This document shows positions 14,839 to 24,704 of a stretch of 32,823 nucleotides of DNA, piece by piece; position 1 is the stretch's first letter, and each line of letters opens with the position of its first letter. The notes beneath the pieces were generated by a model. It was not told the origin of the DNA and did not search any database. It saw nothing but the letters and a program-made list of their open reading frames with translations. The stretch is from an uncultured Collinsella sp. (lineage in GTDB: Bacteria; Actinomycetota; Coriobacteriia; Coriobacteriales; Coriobacteriaceae). Location of the stretch: positions 1 to 32,823 of the forward strand of contig URBM01000006.1 of NCBI GenBank assembly GCA_900545995.1. The letters are read 5' to 3'. The translations under genes and the position numbers were made by a program.

Positions 14839-15804
14839 TTATTTTTTCTTGTCCTGCTCCAGCAGTTCGGACGGTGTGCGATCGGGCTTGCCGCCACGGA
14901 AAATCTCGCGGCCATGCAGACGATGCTCCAGATCGCGCTCGGCTTTTTCCTCGTCAATCTTGGTCTGGCTCACCACCGGGTCCTCAATCAACGACGACAC
15001 CGAGTTCACCTGCTTCTGAATGCGCTCGGCGATGGTGTCATCCATACTCACGATGCGCATCTTCCAGTCGATACTCGTGGCGTTGGATGAGCTCTTGGTC
15101 CACACGAACGTCAAAATGGCGCTCTGGTGGCCGCGCGCGGGGAACATGCCAAAGAAGGAATCGTGCTGAATGTTGCTATCCTCGTCGATATAGGCGTGAA
15201 CGTTATACACCACGCGGTCGATCTTATCGTTGAGCAGCGCGTTGGTCGCAAGCGCCGCGGCCTGAATCTGCCCGTTGGACAGCAGCTCGAGCTCGTTGGC
15301 AGACGATGTGTCCAACACCGTCACCTCGACCGTGCCCGTACGCTCATCGGCTTCATCGACGGTAAAGTCGAGTGGGAACTGCGTAAAGCCGTTGCCCCAC
15401 TCAAGGCCGCCCTTCAGCGCCGTCGAAACGGTATCGACCGAAACGCTCTCGGAGAGGTTCGCGGTGTTCAGACGACGCATCGCGCCGTAGCCGATCTGCA
15501 TGCCCACGATCAGCACCAAAATACCGATGACCACGGCCATCGCGGTCTTTGTAATGGTATGGCTCAACTGCGAGCCCGAAGGATCGTCCTCGGACAGCGG
15601 GTCGATATGTTTTGCCTGGCTCGCGCGGTCCTCGCTGCGCAGCTGCGCTAGCGCAGCTTTGTCACCGCGCTTGGCCGCAGCCTCCTTCTCACGCATGCGC
15701 TCGGTTCGCTTTTTGGCAAGCGTGGGATCCAAGACACCGGATGCATCGATTTCGGAGAATAACTCCGTCACTTCTTCCGGAGTCAAAGGGTTCTTGTCAG
15801 CCAT
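14839..15804 (-). CDS. Unknown single-pass membrane protein
   Basis: I do not recognise a named family. The 321-residue protein has a charged N-terminal region (1-80, Lys/Glu/Ala-rich, perhaps coiled), one transmembrane helix at about 86-107 (KTAMAVVIGILVLIVGMQIGYGAM) and an extracellular domain of about 200 residues, ending in a Lys-rich tail. An N-in topology follows from the basic stretch on the cytoplasmic side. It lies 19 bases after the ABC transporter stop and shares its terminator, so they form one transcript; a partner role in export or envelope maintenance is only inference. CAGGAAG precedes the ATG by three bases. Confidence 0.75.
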   Translation of the reverse strand: MADKNPLTPEEVTELFSEIDASGVLDPTLAKKRTERMREKEAAAKRGDKAALAQLRSEDRASQAKHIDPLSEDDPSGSQLSHTITKTAMAVVIGILVLIVGMQIGYGAMRRLNTANLSESVSVDTVSTALKGGLEWGNGFTQFPLDFTVDEADERTGTVEVTVLDTSSANELELLSNGQIQAAALATNALLNDKIDRVVYNVHAYIDEDSNIQHDSFFGMFPARGHQSAILTFVWTKSSSNATSIDWKMRIVSMDDTIAERIQKQVNSVSSLIEDPVVSQTKIDEEKAERDLEHRLHGREIFRGGKPDRTPSELLEQDKKK

Positions 15805-15823
15805 AAACTTCCTGTCATATCAA

Positions 15824-17596
15824 TCAGTCGAGCTCGTGCGCACGCGCACCTTCGAACTGCATTCGATAGTAACGGGCATAGGTGCCGCCACGGGCGAGAA
15901 GCTGTTCATGCGTGCCACGTTCCACAACGCGACCATGCTCAACGGTCGCAATCTCGTCAGCATGCTTAATGGTCGAAAGGCGGTGGGCGATGATGATTGT
16001 GGTACGGCCGCGTGCCAGCTCTTCGAGCGACGCCTGCACCGCCTCCTCGCTCTCGTTATCCAAAGCACTCGTCGCCTCGTCCAAAATCAGGATCTTGGGA
16101 TTCTTGAGAAACACGCGCGCGATGGCAACGCGCTGCTTCTGTCCGCCCGAAAGACGGCTGCCGCGCTCGCCCACCACGGTGTCGTAGCCCTGCGGAAGCG
16201 ATTCGATAAAGGTATCGATATTGGCGCGGCGGGCCGCCTCGGCGATCTCTTCTGCCGTAGCACCCGGCTTGCCGTAGGCGATGTTCTCGCCAATAGTACC
16301 GTCAAACAGGTAGACATCCTGCTGCACCAGGCCGATGGCGCGGCGCAGGCTCTGCTGCGTCACATCGCGCACGTCCTGACCGTCGATGCTAATGGATCCG
16401 GTAGCCACGTCATAAAAGCGCGGCAGCAGCGAACAGGTCGTGGACTTGCCGCCGCCCGAAGGGCCAACCAAAGCGATGGTCTGCCCGGGCTTGATGGACA
16501 GGTCCATATGGTCGATAACGGGTCGCTCGTCGGCATAGCCCTCGCCCAGCTCAACGTCCTCGTAGTTAAAGCACACGTCGTGATACTCCACGGCGCCGGC
16601 AGTCACCTGCAGATCCGTGGCGCCCGGCTTGTCCTGGATATCCGGCGCCGTCGAGAGCACCTCGTCCATACGCTTAAAGCCGGCGATAGCCTTCTGATAC
16701 GTTTCGGCCGAATTGACGAGCGTCTCAAGCGGCGTGCAGAACAGCGAAATATAGAGTGCAAAGGTCGCCATATCGACCGCCTGCAGCTGTCCCTGGGCGA
16801 CCAGCCAGCCGCCCAGCAGCACCACGATCACATAGAGCACGCCCGAGAGCAGGCCATACGTCGCGGTATAGACGCCCATGGCGTGATACATGTTCTCCTT
16901 GGACGAAAGATAGCGATTGTTGGAGGCGCGGAACTTGAAGCGTTCGGTCTCCTCGTTGGCAAAGCTCTTGACCACGCGCATGCCCGCCAGCGAATCCTGC
17001 AGCTGCGCATTGATGCCGCTGATCTTTTTGCGGTTGTCGCTAAAGACCTCGCGCATACGCATGTTTTGCCAAAACATGATGACCGCAAACGCCGCCGTCA
17101 CCACGGCCATGGCGAGCGCCAGCACCGGGGCGATGGTAAAGAGGATCACAAACGAGCCGATAATCTCGATGCCGCAGATGATGATCCACTCGGGCACGTG
17201 GTGCGCCGCCTCGCAGATATCGAACAGGTCGTTGACCACGCGGCTCATCATGTCGCCCGAGCTGTTGCGGTCGAAGTACGCAAAGCTAAAGCGCTCATAC
17301 TGGTCGAACAGGTCCTCGCGCATTTTGGACTCCATGCGCGCACCCATCACGTGACCCCAATAGCTCACAAAGTAGCGGCAGGCGCAGCGGACGGCATACA
17401 TCAGCACCAAGCCCACCGCGATCATGCCGAGCGCCTGCATAATGGCAGCCTGACCCTGAGTAAACAGCCCACCGGTCAAATTGCGAAGGATAATGGGGAA
17501 CGCCAGGTCAATGGCGGCAAGCACCAGAGCACAAACAGTATCAGCAACAAAAAGCCCCATCTGGGGCTTGTAATACGAAAGAAACCTCTTAAACAT
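15824..17596 (-). CDS. ABC exporter, fused permease-ATPase (MdlB/MsbA type)
   Basis: A 590-residue half-transporter. Residues 1-310 hold six membrane helices with the EAA-like loop of exporters; the ATPase follows with Walker A GPSGGGKS (378-385), Q-loop QQDVYLFDGTIGENI, signature RLSGGQKQR (481-489), Walker B ILILDE (502-507) and H-loop H538. It would work as a homodimer or with an unlinked partner; drug, lipid or peptide export is typical and the substrate cannot be told. The chosen ATG at 17596 has AAGGTG close upstream and matches the usual family start MFKRFLSYYKP. An in-frame ATG at 17695 with AGGAGG seven bases ahead would add 33 basic residues. Confidence 0.93.
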   Translation of the reverse strand: MFKRFLSYYKPQMGLFVADTVCALVLAAIDLAFPIILRNLTGGLFTQGQAAIMQALGMIAVGLVLMYAVRCACRYFVSYWGHVMGARMESKMREDLFDQYERFSFAYFDRNSSGDMMSRVVNDLFDICEAAHHVPEWIIICGIEIIGSFVILFTIAPVLALAMAVVTAAFAVIMFWQNMRMREVFSDNRKKISGINAQLQDSLAGMRVVKSFANEETERFKFRASNNRYLSSKENMYHAMGVYTATYGLLSGVLYVIVVLLGGWLVAQGQLQAVDMATFALYISLFCTPLETLVNSAETYQKAIAGFKRMDEVLSTAPDIQDKPGATDLQVTAGAVEYHDVCFNYEDVELGEGYADERPVIDHMDLSIKPGQTIALVGPSGGGKSTTCSLLPRFYDVATGSISIDGQDVRDVTQQSLRRAIGLVQQDVYLFDGTIGENIAYGKPGATAEEIAEAARRANIDTFIESLPQGYDTVVGERGSRLSGGQKQRVAIARVFLKNPKILILDEATSALDNESEEAVQASLEELARGRTTIIIAHRLSTIKHADEIATVEHGRVVERGTHEQLLARGGTYARYYRMQFEGARAHELD

Positions 17597-17605
17597 AATC
17601 ACCTT

Positions 17606-17627
17606 ACGCGGTTTTACCAAACCGCGT
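17606..17627 (-). promoter_or_regulatory. Hairpin before the ABC transporter start
   Basis: Perfect 9-bp stem ACGCGGTTT / AAACCGCGT with a 4-base loop, ending beside AAGGTG of the 17596 start and lying within the in-frame extension from 17695. No T-run follows. It could mask the inner start or merely be part of the longer coding frame. Confidence 0.45.
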
Positions 17628-17780
17628 TTCGTCTCGACGCTGCAAGTGCCCCATTTGGACAATCTGGCCTTCAATCGTCGGTCGCGTATATCCATACGCT
17701 TCCCTCCTCTTTTAGGCCACCTTGTCTCAAATGGAGCACTTTCGCTGACTTACACAAACCTGCGGGATCATCCCCGCTCG

Positions 17781-18476
17781 TTAAAGCTCCGCGCCCCCAA
17801 GGCGATGCGCGATGCTGTCACAGGCCAAGGCGCCTACGACGGTCTTGGCGTCTTCGATCTTGCCGTCGAGCACGGCGTCGATCAGCTCGTGCAGCGGCAC
17901 CAGGTCCACGTTGACAAACTCGTCATCATCGGGGTTGGGCGCATCAAACTCGAGCTTGGTGGCCAAGTAGATGTGGATGATCTCATCGCAAAAACCGCAG
18001 GACGTGACAATCGACGTCAAAAAGCGAATACGACCAGCCCTAAAGCCCGTCTCCTCGTGCAGTTCGCGCTTGGCGCAATCGAGCGGGTCCTCGCCTGGAT
18101 CGAGCTTGCCGGCGGGAATCTCGACCGTCACGCGGTCGATGGCGGTGCGGTACTGACGCACCAGTACGATCTTGCCGCTCTCGGTCAGTGCCACAACGGC
18201 CGCCGCACCCGGATGGCGAACGATATCGCGGGCGCTGCGGTGACCGTTGGGCAGCTCAACCTCAAGACGGTGGACGTCGAGGATCTTGCCCTTCCAGGCG
18301 CACTCCTCCGAAAGAATCTTCTCGTGCAGCTCGGCATCGTGCGGGTCGTCGTCGCCCAGCACCAGCGCCGGCTCGTCAGCGACCTCGCCACCAGGCTCGC
18401 CCTCGGCGTGCCCATACATGCGGCTGTCCTCTTCGACGATCTGCGCGTCCACGAGCTCTTCGTTCTTCTCGTCCAT
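17781..18476 (-). CDS. Nudix hydrolase, ADP-ribose pyrophosphatase type
   Basis: A 231-residue cytoplasmic hydrolase. The Nudix box is complete at 123-145: G123, E129, R137-E138, E141-E142, G144, binding the catalytic metals. Upstream VVALTESGKIVLVRQYRTAIDRVTVEIPAG and downstream SCGFCDEIIHIYLA match the ADP-ribose/NDP-sugar subgroup. An acidic N-terminal extension of about 50 residues (EELVDAQIVEEDSRMYGH onward) precedes the domain. The frame has ATGs at 18485 and 18476; AGAGGA is nine bases from the latter and almost touches the former, so 18476 is chosen. It follows purD by 21 bases, so both are probably on one transcript. Confidence 0.9.
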   Translation of the reverse strand: MDEKNEELVDAQIVEEDSRMYGHAEGEPGGEVADEPALVLGDDDPHDAELHEKILSEECAWKGKILDVHRLEVELPNGHRSARDIVRHPGAAAVVALTESGKIVLVRQYRTAIDRVTVEIPAGKLDPGEDPLDCAKRELHEETGFRAGRIRFLTSIVTSCGFCDEIIHIYLATKLEFDAPNPDDDEFVNVDLVPLHELIDAVLDGKIEDAKTVVGALACDSIAHRLGGAEL

Positions 18477-18497
18477 CCGTCTCATTCCTCTCGGATT

Positions 18498-19802
<1,305 letters not shown>

Positions 19803-19856
19803 GGGTGCCTCCTCTATGGATGAATGGCCCGCTCCGCGCGAGCCCTTTGCAAGCAA

Positions 19857-19898
19857 ATATACCCCTCGGCCGCCCGTCTGGGCTGCAAAGGGGTATAT
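19857..19898 (-). terminator. Terminator between purA and purD
   Basis: ATATACCCCT (19857-19866) and AGGGGTATAT (19889-19898) form a 10-bp stem; inside, GCCC and GGGC pair again. On the minus strand the stem is followed by TTGCTTGC, so the U-tract is weak. It begins 21 bases after the purA stop. Confidence 0.65.
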
Positions 19899-19919
19899 CG
19901 CAATAACCGTATAAACCGA

Positions 19920-21206
19920 TTACTTCCAGAATCGGTTGATGATCTGCTCGCGACCGGCGCCAACGCCAATGAACGTCACGCGGGTGTGTGCCAGATCCTC
20001 GATAAACGCCACGTAGTCCTGAGCCTCTTGCGGCAGCTCATCAAAGCTGCGGCAACCGGTGATGTCGCACTTCCAGCCGGGGAGCTCCTCGTAGATGGGC
20101 TTGGCATGCTCAAAGCGCACCTGATGCTCGGGCACGCTCGTGTAGCGCTCGCCATCGACGTCGTAGGCCACGCACACCTTGATGGTGTCGAAGGCCGAAA
20201 GCACGTCGAGCTTGGTCACGGCGATGTCGGTGAGGCCGTTGACGCGCGAGGCATAGTTGGCGATAGGGCCGTCAAACCAGCCGCAACGACGACGGCGACC
20301 GGTGGTCACGCCGTACTCATAGCCCTCCTCGGTCAGCGTGTGGCCAGCCTCGGACTCATAGGAAAGCTCGGTGGGCATGGGGCCCGAACCGACGCGGGTG
20401 ATATAGGCCTTCATGACGCCCAGCACGCGGTCGACGTTCTTCATGCCCACGCCAGAGCCGGTGATGGCGCCGCCGGCGGTGCAGTTGGAAGACGTCACGT
20501 ACGGATAGGTTCCGTGGTCGATGTCGAGCAGCGTCGCCTGGGCGCCTTCAAACAGCAGGTTCTTGCCCTCATCGATCATGTTGTTGAGCAGCAGGCTCGT
20601 CTCGGTGATGTAGGGACGCAGGCGCTCGGCCATCGGCAGGTACTCGTCGCAAATCTGGTCCACGGTGTAGGTGGGCAGGTTGTAGATGAGCTCGAGCTCG
20701 GGGTTCACGCGGGCGAGAGCGGTCTCCAACTTGTCGCGGAACAGAGTCTCGTCCAGCATGTCCTGCATGCGCAGGCCAATGCGGGCCATCTTGTCCTGAT
20801 AGCACGGACCAATGCCGCGCTTGGTGGTACCGATGTTCTTCTTGCCGAGCTTCTGCTCAAAGGCGCCATCCAGATCGATGTGGTACGGCATGATGACATG
20901 CGCGTTGCCGCTAATCTTGAGGTTCTTGGTGGTGATGCCGTCGGCCTCGAACATGTCGATCTCCTCAAGGACAACCTTGGGGTTGACGACGCAGCCGTTA
21001 CCGATCACCGACACGTGGTCGGAATACATGATGCCGGAGGGCACCTGGTGCAGGCCGTACTTTTTGCCGTTGACGACGATGGTGTGGCCGGCGTTGTTGC
21101 CGCCCGAATAGCGCACGACGGCATCAAAGTCGCCGGCGACCAGGTCGCAGATCTTACCCTTGCCCTCATCGCCCCACTGGGCACCGACCAAAACGGTTGA
21201 CGGCAT
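19920..21206 (-). CDS. purA: Adenylosuccinate synthetase
   Basis: A 428-residue GTP-dependent enzyme joining IMP and aspartate on the way to AMP. The N-terminal P-loop variant VGAQWGDEGKGKICDL, the switch-like NNAGHTIV, the TTKRGIGPCYQDK block, VTSSNCTAGGAITGSGVG and the C-terminal TTGRRRRCGWFD are diagnostic. Length is normal. GAGGAG six bases before the ATG gives a firm start. It follows dnaB by 93 bases with no terminator between, so they are probably co-transcribed; a hairpin terminator follows its stop. Confidence 0.99.
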   Translation of the reverse strand: MPSTVLVGAQWGDEGKGKICDLVAGDFDAVVRYSGGNNAGHTIVVNGKKYGLHQVPSGIMYSDHVSVIGNGCVVNPKVVLEEIDMFEADGITTKNLKISGNAHVIMPYHIDLDGAFEQKLGKKNIGTTKRGIGPCYQDKMARIGLRMQDMLDETLFRDKLETALARVNPELELIYNLPTYTVDQICDEYLPMAERLRPYITETSLLLNNMIDEGKNLLFEGAQATLLDIDHGTYPYVTSSNCTAGGAITGSGVGMKNVDRVLGVMKAYITRVGSGPMPTELSYESEAGHTLTEEGYEYGVTTGRRRRCGWFDGPIANYASRVNGLTDIAVTKLDVLSAFDTIKVCVAYDVDGERYTSVPEHQVRFEHAKPIYEELPGWKCDITGCRSFDELPQEAQDYVAFIEDLAHTRVTFIGVGAGREQIINRFWK

Positions 21207-21299
21207 GTTTACTCCTCACATTCATGGACTGTCTACGCGCCATGCCGGCACGCAGAAGCACAAAACATTCCCAGTATACCCGTGCAACGGGCGCCTGTC

Positions 21300-22691
21300 C
21301 TACTCCTCGGCATGCGCCCCATCAAGCTCATAGAACTTGGTGGATGCCGGCAGGAACATCAGGTCGACGTCGCCGATCGGGCCCGAACGGTTCTTGGCCA
21401 CGACGATACGCGTAACGCCCTCGTCGGGTCGATCGTCGCGCGAGGCTTCGGCCTCGTCGGCGGAGCGGTCCAAGAACATGACGATATCGGCGTCCTGCTC
21501 GATGGAGCCCGATTCACGAAGGTCGGAAAGCTGCGGGCGCTTGCCGGTACGGGATTCGACCTGACGCGAGAGCTGCGACAGCGCGATGAGCGGGATCTTG
21601 AGCTCCTTGGCCATGATCTTCAGACCACGCGACATCTCCGAAACCTCGACGGTACGGCTCTCGGAGCGGCGTCCCGGCGGAGGACTCACCAGCTGCAGGT
21701 AGTCCAGGATGATGATTGCCTTCTCCTTGTTATGGAGCATACGGCGGCTCTTGGCGCGAATCTCGGTCACTGTGGTGCCGGGCGTATCGTCAATCAGAAT
21801 ATCGAGCTTGGACAAGGTCTGCGTGGCCTCGTTGATATTGGCCCACTGTTCGGGGCTAATACGGCCCATGCGGAAGTCACTGATCGAGATCATGGCGTAG
21901 GCGCAAATCAGACGCTGGGCAATTTCCTTGCCCGACATCTCCAGCGAGAAGAAGCCGACGGTATAACCAGCAGCGGCAGCGTTAAGTGCCAGGTTCAGAG
22001 CGAACGACGTCTTACCTACAGCAGGACGGGCGCCGATAATGATGAGCTGGCCCTCGCGAAAACCCATGAGCATGCGGTCGAGCGACGGGAAGCCCGTGGG
22101 CACGCCCGCAGCCTGGCCACCGGCCTGGCACACTTCCTCGGCCTCGTTATAGGCCTCGACCATAAACTCGGTCAGCGTCTTGTAGCTCGACTTGACCTCG
22201 CGGGCCGTGACCTTGAGCAGCTTGCTCTCGGCTAGCTCCACGACCTCTTTGGTGTCGGTGGGGGCGTTATATGCCAGCGCGTTGATCTCGTTGGTGGCGC
22301 CGATCAGCTCGCGCAGCATCGAATCGCGACGAACGATGGCGGCATGGTGCTGCCAGTTCACGAGCGACAGAGTCTGACCCATCAGCTCCAAAATGTAGGC
22401 CTCGCCGCCCACGGCATCGAGCTTGTTGATGCTTCGCAGGTAATCGATCAGCGAGATGGAGTCGATGGGAATGCGGCTGTTGTACATATCGACCATCGCG
22501 GTGTAGATGGTCTTATGAATGGGCCGGTAGAAATCATCGGGCTGCAGCTCGACCTGGGCCTCTTCGACCACCTCGGGCGATAGCAGCATAGCGGCCAGTA
22601 CATTGGCCTCTGCATCTTGGTTTTGGGGAAGACCCAACTTTGAGCCGCGGTCCTCGACCGTCAGCCCCGTCTCCCTATCGTCATATGCCAT
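21300..22691 (-). CDS. dnaB: Replicative DNA helicase
   Basis: A 463-residue hexameric helicase of the replication fork. The N-terminal domain begins with GLPQNQDAEANVLAAMLLSPEVVEEA; the RecA-like motor has Walker A GARPAVGKTSFALN, FSLEMSGKEIAQR, the Walker B region IIILDYLQL, LSQLSRQVESR and the C-terminal SDLRESGSIEQDADIV. No intein is seen. Three ATGs lie at 22703, 22697 and 22691; GAGGA five bases before the last makes 22691 the best choice. It sits just after the rpsF-ssb-rpsR-rplI cluster, a common bacterial order. Confidence 0.98.
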   Translation of the reverse strand: MAYDDRETGLTVEDRGSKLGLPQNQDAEANVLAAMLLSPEVVEEAQVELQPDDFYRPIHKTIYTAMVDMYNSRIPIDSISLIDYLRSINKLDAVGGEAYILELMGQTLSLVNWQHHAAIVRRDSMLRELIGATNEINALAYNAPTDTKEVVELAESKLLKVTAREVKSSYKTLTEFMVEAYNEAEEVCQAGGQAAGVPTGFPSLDRMLMGFREGQLIIIGARPAVGKTSFALNLALNAAAAGYTVGFFSLEMSGKEIAQRLICAYAMISISDFRMGRISPEQWANINEATQTLSKLDILIDDTPGTTVTEIRAKSRRMLHNKEKAIIILDYLQLVSPPPGRRSESRTVEVSEMSRGLKIMAKELKIPLIALSQLSRQVESRTGKRPQLSDLRESGSIEQDADIVMFLDRSADEAEASRDDRPDEGVTRIVVAKNRSGPIGDVDLMFLPASTKFYELDGAHAEE

Positions 22692-22843
22692 GAGCATCCT
22701 CATTCATATCGCTTGCGAGCATCCATAGTATCAGCCACGGTCCCAAAACGCGCCGCGCGCCGCCAATCATCACCGAACCAAACGGATGAACGGTCCTGTA
22801 TATAGGACTTCGACGCAACGTTCACCATGACACTCACTCAGCG

Positions 22844-22882
22844 CAAAAAACAAAAGGGCGCCCTGGTTTCCCAGAGCGCCCT
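22844..22882 (-). terminator. Terminator of the rpsF-ssb-rpsR-rplI operon
   Basis: AGGGCGCCCTGG (22855-22866) and CCAGAGCGCCCT (22871-22882) form a 12-position stem with one mismatch and a 4-base loop; on the minus strand TTTTGTTTTTT follows (22854..22844). It begins 34 bases after the rplI stop. Confidence 0.93.
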
Positions 22883-22915
22883 TCTTAGAACAAGATTGTT
22901 GCGTTGCAGCAAATG

Positions 22916-23455
22916 CTACTCGGCAGCAGCCTCAGTCTCGACCTCGGCGGTCTCGGCCTCGGCGACCTCAGCGGCCTCCTCGACCTCAGCCTCGGCAGCG
23001 AGCTCCTCGGCGGTAACGCCGACGAGAACGACAACCTCGGCCTTGATCTCGCGGTACAGCGAGATGGCAACGGTGTGGGCACCGGCAACCTTGATGGGCT
23101 TACCGAGCTCGACGCGCTTGCGGTCGATGTCCATACCGAGCTGAGCCTTGATGGCGTCAGCGACCATAGCGGCGGTAACGGAGCCAAAGAGGATGCCCTC
23201 GTCGCCGACCTTGACGTCAACGGTGACCGTCTTGCCCTCGAAGGCAGCCTTGGTCTCGTTGGCGGTAGCCAGACGGACGGCCTCGCGCTTGGCGATGTTG
23301 TTGCGACGCTCGTCAAGCTGCTTGAGGTTGCCCTTGGTGGCGGCAACAGCGAGCTTCTTGGGGAACAGGAAGTTCTCAGCGTAACCCTGAGCGACCTCTA
23401 CGACGTCACCCTCGCCGCCCTTGCCCTTGATCTCATCGAGAAGAATAACCTTCAT
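22916..23455 (-). CDS. rplI: 50S ribosomal protein L9 with acidic tail
   Basis: A 179-residue ribosomal protein. The N-terminal L9 domain opens MKVILLDEIKGKGGEGDVVEVAQGYAENFLFPKKLA, the helix NLKQLDERRNNIAKREA links to the C-terminal domain ending near residue 150, and about 30 Ala/Glu residues (from AEELAAEAEVEEAAE) extend past the usual 148-150 length. Acidic tails on L9 occur in Actinobacteria but their role is not established here. It follows rpsR by 15 bases and is the last gene of the operon. Confidence 0.98.
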   Translation of the reverse strand: MKVILLDEIKGKGGEGDVVEVAQGYAENFLFPKKLAVAATKGNLKQLDERRNNIAKREAVRLATANETKAAFEGKTVTVDVKVGDEGILFGSVTAAMVADAIKAQLGMDIDRKRVELGKPIKVAGAHTVAISLYREIKAEVVVLVGVTAEELAAEAEVEEAAEVAEAETAEVETEAAAE

Positions 23456-23470
23456 GATGCGTCTCCCTTC

Positions 23471-23737
23471 TTAGCCGCGGTCGCGGTTGCCACGAGAGGA
23501 AACCACGGGGACGGTGTACGGCAGGAGAGCCATCTCGCGGGCGCGCTTGATGGCGTTGGCGATGTCATGCTGATGCTGCGTGCAAGCGCCAGTGACGCGA
23601 CGGGGCTTGATCTTGCCACGGTCGGTCATGTACTTACGGAGAAGCTGAGTGTCCTTATAGTCGATGAACTCAGTGTTCTCCTTGCAGAACTGGCAGTACT
23701 TACGACGCGGCTGACGTGCAGAAAAATCATTAGCCAT
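23471..23737 (-). CDS. rpsR: 30S ribosomal protein S18
   Basis: An 88-residue ribosomal protein that pairs with S6 on 16S rRNA. It has the C-x-x-C pair in RRKYCQFCKEN, then IDYKDTQLLRKYMTDRGKIKPRRVTGACTQHQHDIANAIKRAREMALLPY, the conserved S18 core. The frame opens at 23788 but ATG 23737 has GAAAGG eight to nine bases upstream and matches family length. It lies 72 bases after ssb and 15 before rplI. Confidence 0.98.
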   Translation of the reverse strand: MANDFSARQPRRKYCQFCKENTEFIDYKDTQLLRKYMTDRGKIKPRRVTGACTQHQHDIANAIKRAREMALLPYTVPVVSSRGNRDRG

Positions 23738-23809
23738 GTCAAAATACCTTTCATTTGGCAACTTCGGCGAACCGAAGCCGCCTCTCACTCAAAAATAGGT
23801 GAACAACCC

Positions 23810-24262
23810 TTAGAACGGGATGTCCTCATCGTAGACGTCGACCGCGGGCGGCGTAGCCACCGGCGCGGCAGGACGTGCTGCGGGCGCGGGAGCTGCGGGG
23901 GCGTAACCGCCCTGATCGTAGCCACCCTGGCCACCACGGGAGCTCATAAACTCGATCTCATCGACGATGACCTCAAGCTTGCTCCGGCGCTGGCCGTCGC
24001 GCTCCCAAGAGCTGTAGCGCAGCTTGCCCTCGATCGCGACCTTGTTTCCCTTTGCCAGGAAACGGCTCACGGCCTCGGCGCGGGTGCCGAACATGGTGCA
24101 GTCGACAAAGTTGGGATAGTCCTCCCACTCGCCAGTCTGCGCGTTGCGGCGACGATCGTTCACGGCAACGCCAAAGGACAGAACCTGGGTTCCGCCGGCG
24201 GTGGCGCGCAGCTCGGGATCGCGGGTGAGGTTACCGGTGATGTTCACTCGATTGATGCTCAT
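23810..24262 (-). CDS. ssb: Single-stranded DNA-binding protein
   Basis: A 150-residue protein. The OB-fold (1 to about 105) starts SINRVNITGNLTRDPELRATAGGTQVLSFGVAVNDRRR and includes NFVDCTMFGTRAEAVSRFLAKGNKVAIEGKLRYSSW. A Gly/Gln/Ala/Pro-rich linker follows, and the tip DEDIPF is the usual partner-binding tail. It sits between rpsF and rpsR, as in many bacteria, so its expression is tied to ribosomal-protein synthesis. Confidence 0.98.
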   Translation of the reverse strand: MSINRVNITGNLTRDPELRATAGGTQVLSFGVAVNDRRRNAQTGEWEDYPNFVDCTMFGTRAEAVSRFLAKGNKVAIEGKLRYSSWERDGQRRSKLEVIVDEIEFMSSRGGQGGYDQGGYAPAAPAPAARPAAPVATPPAVDVYDEDIPF

Positions 24263-24310
24263 AACTCACTACTTCCTCTTGGGGCACAAGCCCAGTCCAA
24301 AACGACAGTC

Positions 24311-24604
24311 TTACTCCTGGTCGTCGCGACGGACGATCATGTGGCGGACCACAGCGTCGGTGATGCGCAGGACGCGATCAAGCTCGGCGATCTGGGTAGG
24401 ATCTGCGTGGAAGTTGATGAGGGTGTAGTCACCATCGGTGAGGTCGTTGATCTCGTAGGCGAGCTTGCGCTTGCCCCACTCGTCAACGGAGTCGACCTTG
24501 CCAGCGCCCTCAGCGATCGTGGTATCGATACGCTTCATAACAGCGAGACGAGTCTCGGGGTCGAGCGACGGGTCAACAAAGAACAGCAGTTCATAAGCCT
24601 TCAT
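24311..24604 (-). CDS. rpsF: 30S ribosomal protein S6
   Basis: A 97-residue ribosomal protein, MKAYELLFFVDPSLDPETRLAVMKRIDTTI then GKVDSVDEWGKRKLAYEINDLTDGDYTLINFHAD and the C-terminal RVLRITDAVVRHMIVRRDDQE. It is the first gene of the rpsF-ssb-rpsR-rplI operon. The frame opens at 24625, but AGAGGAGG seven bases before ATG 24604 sets the start. A leader hairpin and a good promoter lie upstream. Confidence 0.98.
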   Translation of the reverse strand: MKAYELLFFVDPSLDPETRLAVMKRIDTTIAEGAGKVDSVDEWGKRKLAYEINDLTDGDYTLINFHADPTQIAELDRVLRITDAVVRHMIVRRDDQE

Positions 24605-24630
24605 ATTGTCACCTCCTCTGGGCAAATGTG

Positions 24631-24659
24631 GCTTCAGGTCGTGAAGGTGCGCCTGAAGC
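24631..24659 (-). promoter_or_regulatory. Hairpin in the rpsF leader
   Basis: GCTTCAGG and CCTGAAGC form a perfect 8-bp stem with a 13-base loop, between the promoter and the rpsF SD. No T-run follows, so it is not a terminator. This is where S6:S18-responsive leader RNAs occur in other bacteria; the conserved CCG feature of that family is not clearly seen, so the assignment stays open. Confidence 0.45.
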
Positions 24660-24675
24660 AGGAAAAGACTTGGTA

Positions 24676-24704
24676 ATAATATCTTTCAACCTCCTAGGCT
24701 GCAA
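24676..24704 (-). promoter_or_regulatory. Promoter of the rpsF operon
   Basis: On the minus strand a -35 TTGCAG (24704..24699), a 17-base spacer and a -10 TATTAT (24681..24676), about 70 bases ahead of the rpsF ATG. Confidence 0.6.
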
